A stretch of DNA of 64,000 nucleotides from CAYNRA01 sp046296415 (GTDB lineage Bacteria; Bacteroidota; Bacteroidia; Cytophagales; Spirosomataceae), in contig JBKBLN010000001.1 in assembly GCA_046296415.1 (NCBI GenBank), forward strand, positions 868,001-932,000, written 5' to 3'. Made by a program: the position numbers and the translations under genes. A model generated the notes under the pieces. The model did not search any database, was not told the origin of the DNA, and saw only the letters and a program-made list of their open reading frames with translations. Shown one piece after another: positions 60,574 through 64,000 of this stretch (positions are counted from its first letter, which is position 1; each line of letters starts with the position of its first letter).

Positions 60574-62709
60574 ATGAAAAAGTCTCTCTTTTTCAAACTC
60601 TGGATGGTATGTTTTGGTTTTTTTTCCCAAGTTCATACCCTCCAGAGTCAAGATAGCTTAGTTCGGGTTCTTGATACCGTGATCGTTTCAAGTTATAATC
60701 TCAAGCAGAAACCTTTTTGGGATTTTGAAAAATTAAACACACGGAAGTTTCTAGGAATCAAAACACAAATCTGGTCTCCACATGATTTAACATACTCGCC
60801 TGCGGATAAGCGAGGAAGAACCGTTTTTGCTCAAGTTCCTGGTGTTTTTGTGTACGATATGGACGGTACAGGCAACCAACTCAATGTTTCGATGCGTGGA
60901 CTTGACGCACACCGTGGCTGGGAATTAAATCAGCAAATGGATTTGGTGCCGATACAATCAGATATTTTTGGGTATCCTGCTTCCCATTTTTCGGTTCCGC
61001 TGGAGCGAGTCGAGAAAATAGAATGGTCACGCGGGACAGGCGCTTTATCTTATGGCCCACAATGGGGAGGTCGATTGCACTTCATTAGTAAGGCCCCTGA
61101 TTCTACTCGAAAAATTAAGTATGAGCATGTGTCGGGAGTCGGTGCATTTCAACATCGACATACCTACCAGGCTGTTCATGGAAGATTAAATAAGTTTCGT
61201 TATTTTGTCTATGGTCTAGCGCGTAGCCGTCAAGGGTTCCGGGATATTGAAAATACATCCGCTTGGGGGAGTGGAGTAATGGTTCAATACCTTCCCAGTG
61301 AAAATAATAAAATTGAGTTCGACTGGAAACTGTCTAGCTATGAGCACCGGCTTGCTGGTCCGCTTACAGATGAACAATTTCATGAAAATCCAAGGCAAGC
61401 TACACGAACCCGAAATTATTACAGCCCCACCATTCATATTCCTTCTCTCAAGTGGATTGGCAAATGGAAAGCATGGAGCTATGAAATGTCCCATTCCTGG
61501 ATCCTCGGGAATCGAAGTAGTGTCTTGTTCGATCGGCCGGCGAACATTCCTGATGTACCTAATCAAGGTAAATGGCCGAGCCGTATGGTCGATTTGGATG
61601 TATACCGTTCGATGACCCATGATATTCGGATATCGCGACATGTACAATCTATAGGCGATATTACCTGGGGGATAACCCTCCACCACAATCGTCTCAGCCG
61701 AAAACAACAGGGAATAAGCACAGAAACATTTGGCTACCATCTTTCAAATTTAGGCTGGGCCCGTGACCTGACGTTTCATAGCCAGCAAATAGGAAGTTTT
61801 ATTCAATGGAACACGCGTCTTAGTGACCGTTTGCAGGTTCAGGCAGAGGCTCGAAAGGATCAAGGTTTTTCGGATTTATCAGGTGTCATTCAAACTTTTA
61901 ACTCGTCGGAATTACCTTTTCGACTTTTACGGAGGTATTTCCTTTTGGGTGGTCACTTTCAGTATCAATTACCTCAAGGCACAGTTTATGGAGGATGGGC
62001 TCAGGCGTATCGACCTGTATTATTAAAAGATTTAATCCCGACCTCAAGTTTCGATGAAATAGATCCCACTATTCAAGATAGTAAAGGGTATAATTCGGAA
62101 CTTGGCTTTCGAGGGGAAAGATCGTTATGGCAATGGGATATTTCTGGATTTGCCCTCCAATACAATCGTCGGGTAGGAATGATCATCCAAAAAGATCGCT
62201 TTCTTCGAACCAACACGGGTGATTCGTTTCATTTTGGGCTAGAATGGTTAATCAAAAAAACGAATGTATGGAATCAATGGAAATGGGATGTGTTTTTTTC
62301 TGGAGCCTACATGAATGCTACTTATACCCAAGGATTTTCACGAGACGGGCAATCAATTCAAGGTAATCGAGTAGAAAGTGCACCCACCTGGATCTTACGA
62401 CAGGGTCTAACTTTACACAAGAAATCATTTACATTGTTTACATCAACCCATTATACTTCAGGTACTTTTGCTGATGCGTTGAATACAACCCAGGCCAATG
62501 CATCGGGTACGATCGGTTGGGTGCCAGGCTATTTTTTAGTCGATATGGGCCTTAGGCTACACCTGCCAAAATTAGGTGAATGGAGCTTGCAGCTGGATAA
62601 TCTCACGAATAAAATGTATTTCACTAAAAGGCCAACTTTTTATCCCGGTCCTGGTATTTGGCCTTCCGATGGCCGAAGTTGGAGTTTAGTTTGGAGAGGT
62701 ACTTGGTGA
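60574..62709 (+). CDS. TonB-dependent receptor, FecA-like
   Basis: The 711-residue product has a signal peptide (ending LQSQ) and a TonB box-like DTVIVSS (about 35-41). The plug domain has GRTVFAQVPGVFVYDMDGTG and LNVSMRGLDAHRGWE and VEKIEWSRGTGALSYGPQWGG, each a receptor-plug pattern, and the rest is a beta-barrel ending in LVWRGTW. The plug resembles ferric dicitrate (FecA) type receptors, but no FecIR regulators or periplasmic permease genes are near. It lies between two haloperoxidase-family genes in the same direction, so its ligand may be linked to their activity. Confidence 0.9.
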   Translation: MKKSLFFKLWMVCFGFFSQVHTLQSQDSLVRVLDTVIVSSYNLKQKPFWDFEKLNTRKFLGIKTQIWSPHDLTYSPADKRGRTVFAQVPGVFVYDMDGTGNQLNVSMRGLDAHRGWELNQQMDLVPIQSDIFGYPASHFSVPLERVEKIEWSRGTGALSYGPQWGGRLHFISKAPDSTRKIKYEHVSGVGAFQHRHTYQAVHGRLNKFRYFVYGLARSRQGFRDIENTSAWGSGVMVQYLPSENNKIEFDWKLSSYEHRLAGPLTDEQFHENPRQATRTRNYYSPTIHIPSLKWIGKWKAWSYEMSHSWILGNRSSVLFDRPANIPDVPNQGKWPSRMVDLDVYRSMTHDIRISRHVQSIGDITWGITLHHNRLSRKQQGISTETFGYHLSNLGWARDLTFHSQQIGSFIQWNTRLSDRLQVQAEARKDQGFSDLSGVIQTFNSSELPFRLLRRYFLLGGHFQYQLPQGTVYGGWAQAYRPVLLKDLIPTSSFDEIDPTIQDSKGYNSELGFRGERSLWQWDISGFALQYNRRVGMIIQKDRFLRTNTGDSFHFGLEWLIKKTNVWNQWKWDVFFSGAYMNATYTQGFSRDGQSIQGNRVESAPTWILRQGLTLHKKSFTLFTSTHYTSGTFADALNTTQANASGTIGWVPGYFLVDMGLRLHLPKLGEWSLQLDNLTNKMYFTKRPTFYPGPGIWPSDGRSWSLVWRGTW

Positions 62710-62990
62710 TTTTTATGTAAAAATTAGGTCTTTAAACCGTTAGTTCCCTTCCTAAAGTCAAAAGCTTTAAAACCTACTTGAAATATTGGCAACTCAATCC
62801 AACCAGAAAATAGTCTAGATGGATTGAGTACCAAAATCGGTCTCCCAATCGTTATTTCTCCGTATTGCTTTCTTGTTGGAGATTATTCCATGTTTGCTTT
62901 TTCGGACTAACCGCTAAAAGGGACGGAGGTATCTTGTATTTTCCAATTTGGCAAGATATTTGTCTTTTGGGATTAAAAACGCTAGACTAT
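62710..62990. other. Noncoding gap between receptor and second haloperoxidase gene
   Basis: This 281-nt gap contains a 10-bp perfect inverted repeat, ACTCAATCCA and TGGATTGAGT (62792-62801 and 62820-62829), with an 18-nt loop and no T-run. Near the next gene, ATATTTG at about 62957-62963 is an imperfect -7 element. I see no RNA gene or ORF of note here. Confidence 0.5.
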
Positions 62991-64000
62991 ATGAAGTATT
63001 GGAATTGGTTTCTGAGAATGGTTGTTTTCATCCCTTTTTTGCAAAGTTGTCAACCTACCATTGACGAACCAGCCCCTCTTCCCGAGACTGTCAATGCGGT
63101 GGATTCCGTTTCCACCGATGTGATTACACAGTGGGTAGACGTTCAAAATCAGCTTTTTTTGCAAACCCCCTCGTTTGATGCGCCCATCGAAGCACGTGTA
63201 ATCGCTTACACCTACCTTGCCTTGTATGAGGCCATGGTACCTGCCTTGCCAGGCTTTCAATCGCTCTCTTCTCAATTGAATGGGATGCCAACGATGCCTG
63301 CACCCGACATGCGACTACGGTATCATTGGCCAACAGTAGCCAATGTCGCCCAATATACCATCCTAGCAGAATTATTTGTTCCGGTCAATACATCCACCAA
63401 AACGCCTTTAGATTCCTTGAGACGTACCTTCGAGCAAAAATTCAACCAGCAAATTCCACAGGATGTTTTGGAAAGGTCTATCCGACATGGGGCAGCCGTC
63501 GGAAGTGCCATTTGGCAATATGCGAGGCAAGATGGTGGGGGATCCGCTTGGTCAAATCGTTTCCCATCGTCTTTTTCACCTTCGGTCGGACAAGCCTTTT
63601 GGCGATCTACTACCAACCAACCCCTCGCTTTATTACCTCAATGGCGGGAGGTCCGTACATTCCTAGGATCCAATTCGAATGTCAACATCTCAAACCCGCC
63701 TTCTTTCTCGTCTCGGAATGATTCTCCATTTTTTGCCGAGGCCAAACAAATATATGATCGCACTCGCGCATTGTCGACGGCTCAACAACAAAACATGGCT
63801 CGATGGGCCGAAGGTCATGGAACATTAGGTCACCCATTGGCTATGGTTCGTAGTTTCACCCACCTTGCCAAAGAACGAAATCTGAAAACCTCGCAACTGA
63901 TCGTGGGTTTAGCCCGGCTTGGTCTTGCAGGTCACGATGCATATGTGCAAAGTTGGAAAGGGAAATTTCTTCATCAACGCGTTCGTCCACAATCCTACCT
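62991..64000 (+). CDS. Vanadium-dependent haloperoxidase-like lipoprotein, C-terminus beyond window
   Basis: I translated this gene by hand; it starts at ATG 62991 and is open to the right edge (336 codons). The N-terminus MKYWNWFLRMVVFIPFLQSC gives a lipobox LQSC (Cys20). Typical family segments follow: IEARVIAYTYLALYEAM, RWAEGHG, and near the edge KFLHQRVRP, the K-x6-RP motif of vanadate-binding PAP2/haloperoxidase proteins. The SGH and SR-x5-H-x3-D motifs should follow outside the window. It is a different subtype from the 59075 gene, with little shared sequence outside the motif. The two sit on either side of the TonB-dependent receptor. Confidence 0.85.
   Translation, partial: MKYWNWFLRMVVFIPFLQSCQPTIDEPAPLPETVNAVDSVSTDVITQWVDVQNQLFLQTPSFDAPIEARVIAYTYLALYEAMVPALPGFQSLSSQLNGMPTMPAPDMRLRYHWPTVANVAQYTILAELFVPVNTSTKTPLDSLRRTFEQKFNQQIPQDVLERSIRHGAAVGSAIWQYARQDGGGSAWSNRFPSSFSPSVGQAFWRSTTNQPLALLPQWREVRTFLGSNSNVNISNPPSFSSRNDSPFFAEAKQIYDRTRALSTAQQQNMARWAEGHGTLGHPLAMVRSFTHLAKERNLKTSQLIVGLARLGLAGHDAYVQSWKGKFLHQRVRPQSY

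Noticed and set aside
62982..63616. Minus-strand open frames near the right edge
   Set aside because: They lie opposite a clear plus-strand haloperoxidase-like gene (62991 onward) with a lipobox and K-x6-RP motif; the minus frames look like no family.
1..64000. CRISPR arrays, tRNA/rRNA genes, prophage or insertion sequences
   Set aside because: I saw no regular repeat-spacer pattern, no tRNA-like cloverleaf, no transposase or integrase, and no phage-type genes.

Overview
The window is a chromosomal segment of a Bacteroidota bacterium, most likely of the order Cytophagales. Supporting signs are a gliding-motility lipoprotein (GldD), a protein with a type IX secretion C-terminal signal, a SusC/SusD pair, a GWxTD-domain lipoprotein, an ExbB-ExbD-ExbD-TonB cluster, group III truncated haemoglobin, and many copies of the Bacteroidota promoter element TAnnTTTG just upstream of operon starts. 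Genus and species cannot be fixed from the sequence alone. Coding density is high, with many 1-41 nt overlaps. I see no tRNA, rRNA, CRISPR array, transposase or phage gene.

Layout. 1-2443 (minus): two photolyase/cryptochrome-type genes in tandem, the first cut by the window edge. 2510-4894 (plus): gldD, a DUF2007 protein, cdsA and a carboxypeptidase-regulatory-like protein. 4891-13591 (minus): gamma-carbonic anhydrase downstream of a respiratory complex I operon nuoABCDEFGHIJ; nuoKLMN are not here. 13640-17569 (minus): a secreted SGNH/sialate-esterase-like protein with a T9SS tail, obg and adk. 17749-23747 (minus): a TPR protein, a PstS-like lipoprotein and a TonB energising cluster. 24079-25617 (minus): a secreted M28 peptidase. 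25871-34249 (mostly plus): gcvP, pabB-like and pabC-like genes for p-aminobenzoate, a SAM-I-type riboswitch followed by metX, a truncated haemoglobin on the other strand, a GWxTD lipoprotein and rlmB.

34300-37864 (minus): uvrA and pdxJ. 37973-46830 (plus): a DUF3052-like protein, yqeY, cvpA, an acyl-CoA dehydrogenase/kinase pair resembling ACAD10/11 and LvaC/LvaA, a GT-C-like membrane protein plus a polyprenyl-phosphate glycosyltransferase, a small lipoprotein, a D-threonine aldolase/D-serine dehydratase-like enzyme and an M19 dipeptidase. 46827-48761 (minus): dnaG. 48894-50630 (plus): a phosphodiesterase-like/alkaline phosphatase fusion, convergent with a minus-strand susC-susD operon (50684-55332). 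55631-57520 (plus): prpE-type acyl-CoA synthetase. 57600-64000 (plus): a locus of a small membrane protein, an outer-membrane-like protein, two vanadium-haloperoxidase/PAP2-family lipoproteins (the second cut by the window edge) and a TonB-dependent receptor between them.

Most of the window is housekeeping. The parts with least-explained biology are the haloperoxidase/receptor locus at the right edge, the 4-hydroxyacyl-CoA-type dehydrogenase/kinase pair, the phosphodiesterase-phosphatase fusion beside a SusCD pair, the complex I operon that ends at nuoJ beside a gamma-carbonic anhydrase, two start codons that directly abut terminator hairpins, and the divergent photolyase.
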